Assembly: GCA_029777095.1 (NCBI GenBank)
Contig: JAKOTS010000032.1
Span: 199,039-237,797 of the forward strand
DNA length: 38,759 bases
Direction of reading: 5' to 3'
Source of the DNA: Actinomycetes bacterium
Lineage (GTDB): Bacteria; Actinomycetota; Actinomycetes; Actinomycetales; Microbacteriaceae
Part shown: one piece after another, positions 25,931-33,964 of the stretch
How positions within the stretch are numbered: position 1 is the first letter of the stretch
Layout of the letters: each line of letters begins with the position of its first letter
Position numbers and translations under genes: made by a program
Notes under the pieces: model-generated
Told to the model about the DNA's origin: nothing
The model's database searches: none
Seen by the model: only the letters and a program-made list of their open reading frames with translations

Positions 25931-26186
25931 GGCGCCGTTCGTCGTTCCCGCGCACGCGCGCTGCCGCGCGGGGTGGCTCCGCTATGCCCGCCCGCGCTCC
26001 CGCGCTGGTCCAGGCGCGTCCGCCCCGGCGTCGCCCTTTCGCTTAGCAGTCGCGTTTTGTCGCTAAAACGCCCCGCGCACGGCGATTCGCGACTGCTGAG
26101 CGATGAGTGGGGCGCCCGAGCTCCGCTCCGCAGTCGCGCTTTGTCGCGACACGCCGCGGGAGGCGACAAAACGCGACGGGTGAGCG
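25931..26186. repeat. Tandem duplication, second copy
   Basis: Second unit, 285 bp after the first. The two differences in the core are G25821/A26106 and T25854/C26139. The same two hairpins are kept; the second change turns one stem pair into a mismatch. The 18-mer GCAGTCGCGTTTTGTCGC opens both hairpins in each copy, giving four direct occurrences at 25761, 25845, 26046 and 26130 (the last with one change). Confidence 0.92.
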
Positions 26187-26210
26187 GCAGGGGAACGGCA
26201 GGGCAAGGGG

Positions 26211-26253
26211 GAGCGGACGCGGAAGGGCAAAGGAGCGGACGCGGAAGGGCAAG
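26211..26253. repeat. 22-bp tandem repeat, two copies
   Basis: GAGCGGACGCGGAAGGGCAA is repeated at 26211-26232 and 26233-26253 with a one-base length difference at the junction. The run continues the polypurine-biased plus strand that precedes the carboxylase stop codon. Confidence 0.85.
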
Positions 26254-26292
26254 GGGGCGCGCCGGAGCAGCGAGGCGCCGCCGCGCGCGGCC

Positions 26293-28059
26293 CTACGAAA
26301 TCGTGAGGAGCTGGTGCCCCGACGGCACCGTCGCGCCGGCGACGGCGTCGACAGCCCCGACCACACCATCGCGGTGCGCGAGCAGAGGCTGCTCCATCTT
26401 CATCGCCTCGAGCACGACGACCAGGTCGCCCTTGACGACCTGCTGCCCCTCTTCGACGGCGACCTTGATGATGGTGGCCTGCATGGGCGCGCGCACGGCC
26501 TCGCTCGACGACGCTGCCGAAGCGGTCGTGGTGCGGCCACGGCGTGACGGCGGTGCGGCGGCCGGGCGGCCGGCGGTGCTGGGGGCTCCGATGACGCGCG
26601 TGGGTAGGCTGACGGTCAGGCGCTTGCCCGAGACCTCGACCACGACGGTGTGCCGCGCTTCGGCGACGCTGACGGGGGCGAGCTCTCCGTCCCACGGGTC
26701 GATCTCGCCCGTGAACTCGGTTTCGATCCAGCGCGTGTGCACGCCGAATATGCCGTCCGCGGCGGTGAATGCGGGGTCGCGAACGACGAGGCGGTGGAAC
26801 GGCAACACGGTCGGCAGGCCCGAGACCTCAAATTCGTCGAGGGCGCGGCGGCTGCGCTGCAGCGCCTCCTCGCGGTCCTTGCCGGTCACGATGATCTTCG
26901 CCAGGAGCGAGTCGAACGCGCCCGAGATCTCGTCGCCAGCGGTGACGCCAGAATCGAGACGGATGCCGGGGCCACCGAACGTCTTAAATGCGTGAATCGG
27001 GCCAGGCTGGGGGAGGAAGCCCCGACCGGGGTCTTCGCCATTGATACGGAACTCGAACGAGTGGCCAGACGGCTTGGGGTCGTCGTAGTCGATGAGCCCG
27101 CCCTCGGCGAGGCGGAACTGCTCGCGGACGAGGTCGATGCCGGTGATTTCTTCGGAGACGGGGTGCTCGACCTGGAGGCGGGTGTTGACCTCGAGGAACG
27201 AGATTGTGCCGTCCTGGCCGATCAAGAACTCGCAGGTGCCGGCACCGACATAGCCGACCTCGCGCATGATCGCCTTCGACGACGAATAGAGGAGGGCGTT
27301 CTGTTCGTCGGTGAGGAAGGGCGCGGGCGCTTCTTCGACAAGCTTCTGGTGGCGCCGCTGCAGTGAGCAGTCGCGCGTGGAGATGACGACAACGTTGCCT
27401 GCGGCATCCGCAAGGCACTGCGTTTCGACGTGGCGAGGGCGGTCGAGGTACTTCTCAACGAAGCACTCGCCGCGACCGAACGCCGAGACGGCCTCACGGG
27501 TTGCAGAGGCGAAGAGTTCGGGGATTTCGGCCTCGGTGCGCGCGACCTTGAGGCCGCGGCCGCCACCACCGAAGGCGGCCTTGATCGCAACGGGCAGGCC
27601 GTGGACGGCAACAAATTCGAGGACCTCGGAGGCATCGGCGACCGGGTTCAGCGTGCCGGGCGCGAGGGGTGCGCCGACCTTTTGGGCCACGTGCCGTGCG
27701 GTGACCTTGTCGCCGAGCGATTCGATCGCCTCGGGTGACGGGCCGATCCAGATGAGGCCGGCGCCGATCACTGCGCGCGCGAAGTCGGCGTTCTCCGCGA
27801 GAAACCCGTATCCCGGGTGGACAGCGTTTGCACCGGAACGACGCGCAACCGACAGCAACTTCTCGATGACGAGATAGGTGTCGGCGCTGGTCGTGCCGTC
27901 AAGAGCGTACGCCTCGTCGGCCAACCGCACATGCATCGCGTCGCGATCCTGATCGGCATACACAGCGACAGAGCTAATGCCCGAGTCGCGTGCCGCGCGG
28001 ATTATGCGGACGGCGATCTCCCCGCGGTTAGCGATGAGAACCTTCGAAATTCGAGCCAC
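26293..28059 (-). CDS. accA3: Acyl-CoA carboxylase alpha subunit (biotin carboxylase plus BCCP)
   Basis: Carboxylates its own biotin with bicarbonate and ATP, then presents it to the beta subunit. The 588 residues hold the biotin carboxylase N-domain ([13 protein letters not shown] near residue 8), the ATP-grasp glycine loop [21 protein letters not shown] and the active-site [13 protein letters not shown] biotin carboxyl carrier domain ends the protein, with the biotinylated Lys554 in EAMKMEQ. The GTG at 28057-28059 is preferred to a start 17 residues upstream because it abuts the conserved [10 protein letters not shown] and has a TAGGCT hexamer seven bases before it. The partners AccD and AccE are at 35265-37102 and the ligase BirA at 37254. 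The gene name is by analogy with mycobacteria. Confidence 0.96.
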   Translation of the reverse strand: MARISKVLIANRGEIAVRIIRAARDSGISSVAVYADQDRDAMHVRLADEAYALDGTTSADTYLVIEKLLSVARRSGANAVHPGYGFLAENADFARAVIGAGLIWIGPSPEAIESLGDKVTARHVAQKVGAPLAPGTLNPVADASEVLEFVAVHGLPVAIKAAFGGGGRGLKVARTEAEIPELFASATREAVSAFGRGECFVEKYLDRPRHVETQCLADAAGNVVVISTRDCSLQRRHQKLVEEAPAPFLTDEQNALLYSSSKAIMREVGYVGAGTCEFLIGQDGTISFLEVNTRLQVEHPVSEEITGIDLVREQFRLAEGGLIDYDDPKPSGHSFEFRINGEDPGRGFLPQPGPIHAFKTFGGPGIRLDSGVTAGDEISGAFDSLLAKIIVTGKDREEALQRSRRALDEFEVSGLPTVLPFHRLVVRDPAFTAADGIFGVHTRWIETEFTGEIDPWDGELAPVSVAEARHTVVVEVSGKRLTVSLPTRVIGAPSTAGRPAAAPPSRRGRTTTASAASSSEAVRAPMQATIIKVAVEEGQQVVKGDLVVVLEAMKMEQPLLAHRDGVVGAVDAVAGATVPSGHQLLTIS

Positions 28060-28066
28060 GGATGCC

Positions 28067-28072
28067 AGCCTA
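28067..28072 (-). promoter_or_regulatory. Candidate -10 hexamer, leaderless carboxylase alpha
   Basis: TAGGCT on the minus strand, seven bases before the GTG; the same hexamer and spacing as upstream of the YihY gene. Confidence 0.55.
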
Positions 28073-28137
28073 GCGAGCCGAATCGCGCTCGCTTTGCGTA
28101 CTGTCAACAAGAAACTGCGTAAATCGTGTCGCGAGGT

Positions 28138-28827
28138 CTACAGGTCGTTGCGGTTCCACAGGTCGGTCCACTCCACGCCGAGTTCACGAACCAGGTGGCG
28201 CAGCGTCGGCAGCGACATTCCGACAACGGTCGAGGGATCGCCCTCGATCCGCGAAATGAACGGGCCCCCGAGGCTGTCGATCGTGAACGAGCCGGCCACA
28301 AAGAGCGGCTCGCCGGTGGCGACATAGCTCGCAATCTCGGCGTCGCTGATGTCGTCGACGAATGAGACAGTGGATGCCGCGACCCGCCCCGAAGCCAATT
28401 TCACGTCTGCCCGCTCGGGCGTGTCGGCGGTACCGGGGGCTGCGGCATCCGTTGTGCCCTCGTTGCCCACGCGAATCACCCAGTGCCCTGAGTGCAAAAC
28501 ACCCTTCTTGCCGCGCATGGCGTGCCAGCGAGCGGTGGCGATCTCGGGCGTGTGCGGCTTGCCGTAGACCTGGCCGTCGATCTCGAACATCGAGTCGCCG
28601 CCGATGATCAGGCCATTGAAGCCGGGGTGCTCCTCGTTGATTCGGCTCGCGACGTCTTCGGCCTTGAGCCGTGCGAGCAGCAACACGGTGTCGTGCGGGC
28701 TGAGCGGTCCGGCTGCGGCGGCTTCGCCTGCTTCGTCGACGCGCGGCGACGCGGTGAGCGGTTCGATTCCCGCCGCCCGCAACAGCGTGAGGCGAGCGGG
28801 CGATGTAGAGGCGAGGCAAAGGCGCAT
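28138..28827 (-). CDS. maf: Maf-like nucleotide pyrophosphatase
   Basis: House-cleaning enzyme of the Maf/Ham1 fold that hydrolyses non-canonical or excess nucleoside triphosphates to the monophosphates. The 229 residues start with the family N-terminus MRLCLASTSPARLTLLRAAGI. The motif GGDSMFEIDGQVYGKP carries the catalytic Asp and the Lys-Pro. A relatively long variable segment follows (about residues 120-155, Thr/Ala/Gly/Asp-rich). The ATG at 28825-28827 is chosen because it starts the conserved core. An in-frame GTG at 28924-28926 would add 33 residues encoded by a pyrimidine-rich tract and is rejected. A short GGAG lies four bases upstream. Confidence 0.92.
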   Translation of the reverse strand: MRLCLASTSPARLTLLRAAGIEPLTASPRVDEAGEAAAAGPLSPHDTVLLLARLKAEDVASRINEEHPGFNGLIIGGDSMFEIDGQVYGKPHTPEIATARWHAMRGKKGVLHSGHWVIRVGNEGTTDAAAPGTADTPERADVKLASGRVAASTVSFVDDISDAEIASYVATGEPLFVAGSFTIDSLGGPFISRIEGDPSTVVGMSLPTLRHLVRELGVEWTDLWNRNDL

Positions 28828-28834
28828 TGTGCTC

Positions 28835-28891
28835 CGGGAGAGGGGAGAGGGGAGAAGGGAGAAAGGAGAGGCGAGAGACGAGAGAGACAGT
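28835..28891. repeat. Polypurine tract upstream of maf
   Basis: About 55 bases of almost pure A/G on the plus strand, built from GGGAGA, GGAGAA and GAGAGAC variants. On the maf mRNA strand this is a long pyrimidine-rich leader just before the ribosome-binding site. It separates maf from the divergent methyltransferase gene. Confidence 0.85.
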
Positions 28892-28949
28892 CGTGGGGTT
28901 CGCGCTGCGAAGACAGGCGGGTTCACAACTACCGTACCGCCGGGTGTGG

Positions 28950-28955
28950 GATGCT
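28950..28955 (+). promoter_or_regulatory. Candidate -10 hexamer, leaderless TRAM methyltransferase
   Basis: GATGCT, six bases before the GTG at 28962. It matches the shared pattern apart from the first base. Confidence 0.45.
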
Positions 28956-28961
28956 CTCTAA

Positions 28962-30356
28962 GTGAATACTGGCGCCGAAATTGACCTTGATATTACGAAC
29001 GTGGCGCACGGGGGAGTGTTCGTCGGCCGCCATGAAGGCCGAGTGATCTTCGCCCCCGACACTCTTCCCGGTGAACGGGTGCGCGTCCGCCTGACCGAAA
29101 CCGGCAAGGCGTCGTTCTGGCGCGCCGAAACGCTGGAGGTGCTCGATGAGTCGCCCCACCGTTTGCCGCACATCTGGCCCGATGCTGATATCTCTGTCGC
29201 CCCCGAACTGCGCCCGGGTGGCGCCGACTTCGGGCACATCGCCCTCGCGCACCAGCGCGAGCTCAAGAAGTTCGTGCTCGCCGATTCGTTGCAGCGGATG
29301 GCGGGACTCGACGTTGACCTCGAGATCAAGCCCGCCGGCTCGACCGAACCGGGCGCAGCCTCGGCAGACGAAGAGTCGCTCGACGGCAGTGGCTGGCGCA
29401 CGCGCCTGAGCCTGCACGTTGACGAAAACGGCAAGGTCGGCCCCTATGCCGCGCGCAGCCACCGTGTGATCGAAGTCGGCTCGCACCCCTTAGCGGCCCC
29501 CGGCCTCGAGTCGGTCGCCCTCACGCTGCAGGGCCTTGAGCCCGGTCGTATCGACCTCGTCCAGGGCGCCGACGGCATGATTCGCCTGCTTCAGCGCCCC
29601 GAGACCACGGGTCGCCGCGGCAGTGCTGGTGCGGTCACCGCAGAGTCGGTCGCTCCTGCACCAACAGGCGCCGCGCGCGGCAAGGGCAAGGCCAAGGGCA
29701 AGGGGCGCCGCGTGCGTACCCGTCCGGCCGCGGCTCCCGTCGATCCCCAGCTCTTCGCGACGCTCATTGAGCGGGTCGGCGAGCGAGAGTTTCAGATGGA
29801 TGCCGGTGGCTTCTGGCAGGTGCACCGCCTCGCTCCTGCGACCCTGACGGCAGCGGTGCAGGCCGCGGTTGCGACGGTCGACTTCGACGCAGAGGCATCC
29901 AATCTTGATCTGTATGGTGGCGTCGGACTGCTGGCCGCCGCGCTCGGCGATGTGGGCGGCGCGGCAACGCGTGTGACCAGCATCGAGTCAGACGCGCGTG
30001 CCACCGATCACGCTGGCGAGAACCTGGCCGAGTGGGTCGGGGCCCGGGCCGAGACTTCGCGTGTCGACCACTACCTCACCCGGCTGCTCGCAGAGGGGAC
30101 GCCGATTGAGCGTTCGCGCCTGCGCCGCGGCACGGTCGTGCTCGATCCGCCCCGCTCGGGTGCGGGTGCAGCGGTCGTGCGTTCGCTTGCGCGTGTGCAG
30201 CCAGAAGCCGTGATTTATGTCGCATGTGACCCCGTTGCGCTGGCCCGCGACGTGGCGACGTTCGCTGAAGAGGGCTACTCGCTGCGGTCGGTCACGGCCT
30301 ACGACCTCTTCCCGAACTCGCACCACGTCGAGGCCGTGGCGGTGCTCTCGCGCTAA
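28962..30356 (+). CDS. TRAM-domain class I RNA (uracil-5-)-methyltransferase family protein
   Basis: Methyltransferase of the RumA/TrmA family, which makes 5-methyluridine in rRNA or tRNA using S-adenosylmethionine. In 464 residues the N-terminal TRAM domain (about 1-60) is followed by a central domain. The SAM fold has motif I LDLYGGVG (316-323). The catalytic core includes LDPPRSG (394-400), the nucleophile Cys422 in YVACDP and Glu457 in SHHVEAVAVL. No CxxxxxCxxC cluster for an iron-sulfur centre is present, unlike E. coli RumA. A very basic Gly/Lys/Arg linker (about 237-254) interrupts the central region and is unusual. Which RNA and position it modifies cannot be told. The GTG start is supported by a hexamer six bases upstream. 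Confidence 0.9.
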   Translation: MNTGAEIDLDITNVAHGGVFVGRHEGRVIFAPDTLPGERVRVRLTETGKASFWRAETLEVLDESPHRLPHIWPDADISVAPELRPGGADFGHIALAHQRELKKFVLADSLQRMAGLDVDLEIKPAGSTEPGAASADEESLDGSGWRTRLSLHVDENGKVGPYAARSHRVIEVGSHPLAAPGLESVALTLQGLEPGRIDLVQGADGMIRLLQRPETTGRRGSAGAVTAESVAPAPTGAARGKGKAKGKGRRVRTRPAAAPVDPQLFATLIERVGEREFQMDAGGFWQVHRLAPATLTAAVQAAVATVDFDAEASNLDLYGGVGLLAAALGDVGGAATRVTSIESDARATDHAGENLAEWVGARAETSRVDHYLTRLLAEGTPIERSRLRRGTVVLDPPRSGAGAAVVRSLARVQPEAVIYVACDPVALARDVATFAEEGYSLRSVTAYDLFPNSHHVEAVAVLSR

Positions 30357-30391
30357 GCGCGCCGTGCGCTGGCGCGCAAGCGCGAGGCGCG

Positions 30392-30417
30392 AAGCGCAAG
30401 CGCAAAAGCGCAAGCGC
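30392..30417. repeat. Short AAGCGCAAGCGC repeats between convergent genes
   Basis: The 73 bases between the convergent methyltransferase and MFS genes are made of GCGC and AAGCGC variants, with AAGCGCAAGCGC at 30392-30403 and again at about 30406-30417. No clean terminator stem with a T-run is visible in the gap. Confidence 0.6.
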
Positions 30418-30429
30418 GCGAGACCCGCG

Positions 30430-31857
30430 TCAGGCGCCCCGGGTTGCCCGGGTGAACCTGACCGTGTCGGCCGAGCGTGGGATTGAAATCGCAAGGATCA
30501 CCGCGAACAGCGAACCCGCGATTGCGATGCCGTAGGTGAGGCCGAACCCGGTCCAGGTTGGGACGGGTTCGGCACCATTGACTGCGGGGAACGCGAAGGC
30601 GACGAGCATTCCGCCCGTGACGGCGCTGGCCATCGTGAGGCCCAGCGAGCGCAGCAACGAGTTGATGCCGTTTGCCGCGGCAACCTCGCCGAGCGGCATG
30701 TTCTTCATGATGATTGTCGGTTGTGCGGCGAATGCGAGCGCGGTGCCGGCCGAGAGTGTGCACGAGCCGATGATGATGGCGGCGACGCTGCTGTGCCAGG
30801 TGCTGAGGCTGATGAATCCGCACGCGACGACCGACGCGCCGACGATGAGCATTGTTCGTGAGCCCACCCGGTTGATGAGCAGACCGCCGATCGGCGAGAT
30901 CGCCGCCGACACGAGCCCGCCGGGCAGCATCGCAAGCGTCGCGCTGAAGGCGTTGAGCCCGTGCCCATAGCCCGAGTCAAGCGGCATCTGGAGCTGATAG
31001 CTCACGAGCAGGGTGTTCGACATCATGCCGAACCCGAGCATTAACGAGTAGACGTTGGTCAGCATGACCGGGCGGTTACGTAGCGTGCGGAGATCGACAA
31101 GCGGATTGCGCACCCGCGTCTGGGTCCAGAGCCACACCGCGCCGACGACCAGCGCGGTGCAAAGCAGCGTGATCGTGGGCGTGCTGAGCCAACCGAACTC
31201 GCCGCCCTTTGAGACGACCACCAGCAGTGCGGCGACGCTGATCGCCAGCAGGATCGCGCCGAGAATGTCGAAGCGGCCGCCGCTGCGGACGGGCGACTCG
31301 GGGATGATGAAAATCGCGAGGGTGATGAGGATCGCGCCGAGCGACGCGACGACGAGAAACGCTGACTTCCACCCGAACGAGACGAACAGCCATCCGACGA
31401 GCGGCAGCCCGAGTGCGCCGCCGACGCCCATCGTGGCGCTCAACATCGCGAGCGAGGGGGCGAGTGTTCGCGGGGGAAAGCGCTCACGCATGATGGCGAT
31501 GCCGATGGGGATGAGTGCCATCCCGAGCCCCTGCATCCCCCGCCCGATCAGAAGAATCGGGAGCAACGGCGCGGTGACGGCCACGATCGCGCCCACCATC
31601 GTGAAGCTCACGGTGATGATCAGCATGCGCTTCTTGCCGTACATGTCGGCCATGCGCGTGATGATCGGCACGCTGACGCACCCGGTCAGCAGCGTGAGCG
31701 TGACCAACCACGAGACATCGTTGCGCGAGGCGCCGAGAATTTCGGTGAAGTGCGGGAGGAGGGGGATGACGAGTGTTTGCTGGATTGCCATCAGGAGGCC
31801 GCCAAGCAAAAGCACCGCCAGGATCGCCCAGCGGGGGCGCGTCGTCGTTTCGGGCAT
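30430..31857 (-). CDS. MFS transporter, drug-efflux type
   Basis: Major facilitator superfamily membrane protein, 475 residues with about 14 hydrophobic helices, like the 14-helix DHA2 drug-proton antiporters. The N-terminal half has ILAVLLLGGLLMAIQQTLVIPLLP, motif A-like RMADMYGKKRMLI and the motif C region GVGGALGLPLVGWLF. The substrate is unknown. The start is one of two adjacent ATG codons (31860 or 31857). 31857 is favoured because a GGAG lies five bases before it. An upstream in-frame extension to 32019 is rejected as a start because it is highly charged and lacks MFS character. It is divergent from the signalling operon, with a shared upstream region of about 200 bases. Confidence 0.9.
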   Translation of the reverse strand: MPETTTRPRWAILAVLLLGGLLMAIQQTLVIPLLPHFTEILGASRNDVSWLVTLTLLTGCVSVPIITRMADMYGKKRMLIITVSFTMVGAIVAVTAPLLPILLIGRGMQGLGMALIPIGIAIMRERFPPRTLAPSLAMLSATMGVGGALGLPLVGWLFVSFGWKSAFLVVASLGAILITLAIFIIPESPVRSGGRFDILGAILLAISVAALLVVVSKGGEFGWLSTPTITLLCTALVVGAVWLWTQTRVRNPLVDLRTLRNRPVMLTNVYSLMLGFGMMSNTLLVSYQLQMPLDSGYGHGLNAFSATLAMLPGGLVSAAISPIGGLLINRVGSRTMLIVGASVVACGFISLSTWHSSVAAIIIGSCTLSAGTALAFAAQPTIIMKNMPLGEVAAANGINSLLRSLGLTMASAVTGGMLVAFAFPAVNGAEPVPTWTGFGLTYGIAIAGSLFAVILAISIPRSADTVRFTRATRGA

Positions 31858-32041
31858 CATTGCTCCAGGTGTTTCGCCGAGCAACTGGCTGTGGGAAACT
31901 CGCGATTCCTTGAAGCGTCGATTGCGCCGTACGTCTTTCGACCGTATCGCGAGAATGCGGCGCGCTTGACCATATTGCGGTGCTGTGTCTGTCGCCCGCG
32001 GCGTCGGCGCGTCCGTCACGACACGCGCGAGGCGCGCTCGC

Positions 32042-32047
32042 TAAGCT
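32042..32047 (+). promoter_or_regulatory. Candidate -10 hexamer, leaderless response regulator
   Basis: TAAGCT, seven bases before the ATG at 32055. It would drive the whole three-gene signalling operon. Confidence 0.55.
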
Positions 32048-32054
32048 GGGCGGC

Positions 32055-32714
32055 ATGACCCGAGTGGCCCTGATCGATGATCACGAATCTGTGCGGCTTG
32101 GCCTTGAGGCCGCGTGTGCGAAGGCAGGTACGACCGTCGAATTTTCGGGCGCAACCGTGAGCGATTACGTGAACTGGCGCTGCAAAGACGGCGGAGCCCC
32201 GGTCGATGTCGTGGTGCTTGATCTCTCGCTTGGCGACGGCAGCACGGTCACCGGCAACGTCAGCACGCTCATCAACGATGGCTCCGGTGTGATCATCCAC
32301 AGCGTCGCCGACCGCCCTGTCGCCGTGCGTGAGGCGCTCGCCGCGGGTGCGGCCGGCGTGGTCAGCAAGGTCTCGCCCACCGAAGATGTGATGCGCGCGG
32401 TGCAGACCGTGGCACGTGGAGAAGCGCTCAACAACGTCGAGTGGGCAAGTGCCGTTGACGGCGATGTCGAGTTTGCCGCGGCCCAGCTCTCGGCCCGCGA
32501 GCGCGATGTGCTTCGACTTTATGCCGCGGGACTGCCGCTGAAGGCGGTCGCCGAGCAGCTCGGTGTGGCCTATTCGACCGCGAAAGAAAACATCACCCGC
32601 GTGCGCGTGAAGTACGTGAGCGTCGGGCGCCCCGCACCCACGAAGGTCGACCTGCTGCGCCGCGCGATGGAAGACGGGATCGTTTCGCGCCCCGAAGGCG
32701 ACTTCAGCGAATGA
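32055..32714 (+). CDS. Response regulator, REC plus LuxR-type HTH
   Basis: DNA-binding output protein of a two-component system, 219 residues. The receiver domain has the acidic pair Asp8-Asp9, the phospho-acceptor Asp56 in VVLDLSLGDG, Ser83 and Lys105, so it looks fully functional. A LuxR/FixJ-type helix-turn-helix follows (about 144-190), starting LSARERDVLRLYAAGLPLKAV. Its recognition-helix region reads STAKENITRVRVKY where the classic pattern is STVxxHxxxIxxKL, so the DNA target is probably unusual. The C-terminal tail is acidic. The stop overlaps the kinase ATG by four bases (ATGA). The ATG at 32055 starts directly at the receiver fold. Confidence 0.93.
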   Translation: MTRVALIDDHESVRLGLEAACAKAGTTVEFSGATVSDYVNWRCKDGGAPVDVVVLDLSLGDGSTVTGNVSTLINDGSGVIIHSVADRPVAVREALAAGAAGVVSKVSPTEDVMRAVQTVARGEALNNVEWASAVDGDVEFAAAQLSARERDVLRLYAAGLPLKAVAEQLGVAYSTAKENITRVRVKYVSVGRPAPTKVDLLRRAMEDGIVSRPEGDFSE

Positions 32715-33964
32715 GCCGGCGGTCGAACGCCGACACTCTCGCCGAGGCGTGGTGGCTGATGCCGCCCGCAGCGCCGGGTGCGGGTTCGGTGGGTGCGTTC
32801 ACGTCGACGCGCATGAACCGCACGATCAACCTCATCGCCGGGCTTGCTTGCATGGTGCTTGGCGCCCAGGCATTTCTCGCAGCTCTCGGCAGCGAAGGCC
32901 TCCTTCCGGGGTGGAACGAAGTGCTGATCCTGGTGTCATTCGTTCCGTTGCTGATCATGTGCGTGTGCACGTCGATCAACCGCTTCGTCGCGCCAATGAC
33001 TGCGGTGTTTGCGCTGCTCTACCCCGTGGTGCTGATCGTGTGGCCCTTCGTGCTCGATGGCCGTGCCGTTTCGGTCTCGCCCGAACCGTGGATCTGGTTT
33101 CTCATCAACGTCGCCACCGCCGCCGCGGTGCTCGCGTTTGACCTCCCGGTGCAGATCATCTGGACCCTCGGGATCCCCCTGCTTTACGGCCTCGTGCGCC
33201 TCATCACCGGCGGATTTGCGCCCGAGTTCTGGGTTGCGATCGCCTTCGAAGTGCCGTTCGCCATCATTCTCGGTGGTGTCATCTTGACGCTGGTGTTGGT
33301 GTTCCGTGGTGTTTCGGCGAATGTGGATGCCGCACGCTCGCGTGCCGTCACCTCCTACGCATCGGCGGCCGAGGCCCAGGCGACGGCCGAAGAGCGGGTC
33401 GAGATTGCGGGCCTGATGCACGATTCGGTGCTCGCGGCCCTGATCGCCGCGGAGCGCGCAGAGAGCCCGCGCGAGCGGGCGCTGGCGGCGAGCATGGCGC
33501 GCGAAGCGCTTGCGGGTCTGGCAAGCGCCGAAAGCGGTGACGACTCTGAGGAGCTCGACCCGATGACCCCGAGCGAGCTGGCGATCGCGCTGCGCGATAT
33601 CGCCGCCGAGGCGGGCACGAGGGTGCCCGTCACGTATGCCGAACCCGTGCAAGGAAAGCCGGTACCGGGGCGGGTCGCGCGGCAACTCCTGTTGGCAGCC
33701 GGGCAAGCGATCGCGAACGGTGTGCAGCACGCCGACGGAGTCGGGCTCACCGCCCATATCGAACCGGTACTCGGCGACGGGGTCTTCATCTCGGTGAGCG
33801 ACCGAGGGCCAGGCTTTGACTCAGCGCATATTCCACCGGACCGGCTCGGGATTCGGGCATCCATCGTTGCAAGAGTCACGGCCGTCGGCGGCGTCGCCGA
33901 AATCGAATCGAGCGCCGCGGGCACCCGCGTGACGATCCACTGGGATGGGGATGCAGCATGGTGA
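32711..33964 (+). CDS. Sensor histidine kinase, six membrane helices
   Basis: Membrane sensor of the same two-component system, 417 residues. An N-terminal cytoplasmic segment of about 35 residues precedes six hydrophobic helices (roughly 38-60, 70-89, 92-113, 126-144, 147-165 and 172-200) with no large outside domain, so it probably senses the membrane or an associated protein. A coiled linker leads to the phospho-acceptor His237 in GLMHDSV, of the HisKA_3-like type. The ATPase domain has an N-box with Asn336 (QAIANGVQHA, with Gln where Glu is usual) and a G-box DRGPGFD (364-370). It overlaps the regulator by four bases and the next gene by seven. Confidence 0.9.
   Translation: MSRRSNADTLAEAWWLMPPAAPGAGSVGAFTSTRMNRTINLIAGLACMVLGAQAFLAALGSEGLLPGWNEVLILVSFVPLLIMCVCTSINRFVAPMTAVFALLYPVVLIVWPFVLDGRAVSVSPEPWIWFLINVATAAAVLAFDLPVQIIWTLGIPLLYGLVRLITGGFAPEFWVAIAFEVPFAIILGGVILTLVLVFRGVSANVDAARSRAVTSYASAAEAQATAEERVEIAGLMHDSVLAALIAAERAESPRERALAASMAREALAGLASAESGDDSEELDPMTPSELAIALRDIAAEAGTRVPVTYAEPVQGKPVPGRVARQLLLAAGQAIANGVQHADGVGLTAHIEPVLGDGVFISVSDRGPGFDSAHIPPDRLGIRASIVARVTAVGGVAEIESSAAGTRVTIHWDGDAAW

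Larger units (their letters stand above)
25633..26292. other. 660-base non-coding repeat region
   Basis: Region between convergent lpdA and the carboxylase alpha gene. It holds a tandem 285-bp duplication with four hairpins, then a 22-base tandem repeat. Open frames cross it on both strands, but they follow the repeats and show no recognisable protein. No terminator with a T-run is seen. Confidence 0.7.

Noticed and set aside
23806..26169. 787-residue minus-strand frame through the repeats and lpdA
   Set aside because: Antisense to lpdA and built partly from the tandem duplication; Arg/His-rich with no domain.
25754..26186. Possible CRISPR array
   Set aside because: Only two copies of a 148-bp unit and a hairpin-rich 18-mer at uneven spacing; no spacers of uniform length and no cas genes.
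25688..26995. 435-residue plus-strand frame over the duplicated region, with repeated peptide segments
   Set aside because: The peptide repeat simply reflects the 285-bp duplication (285 is divisible by three), and the rest is antisense to the carboxylase alpha gene.
28828..28926. 33-residue N-terminal extension of Maf from a GTG at 28926
   Set aside because: The family core begins at the ATG at 28827; the extension is the translated pyrimidine tract.
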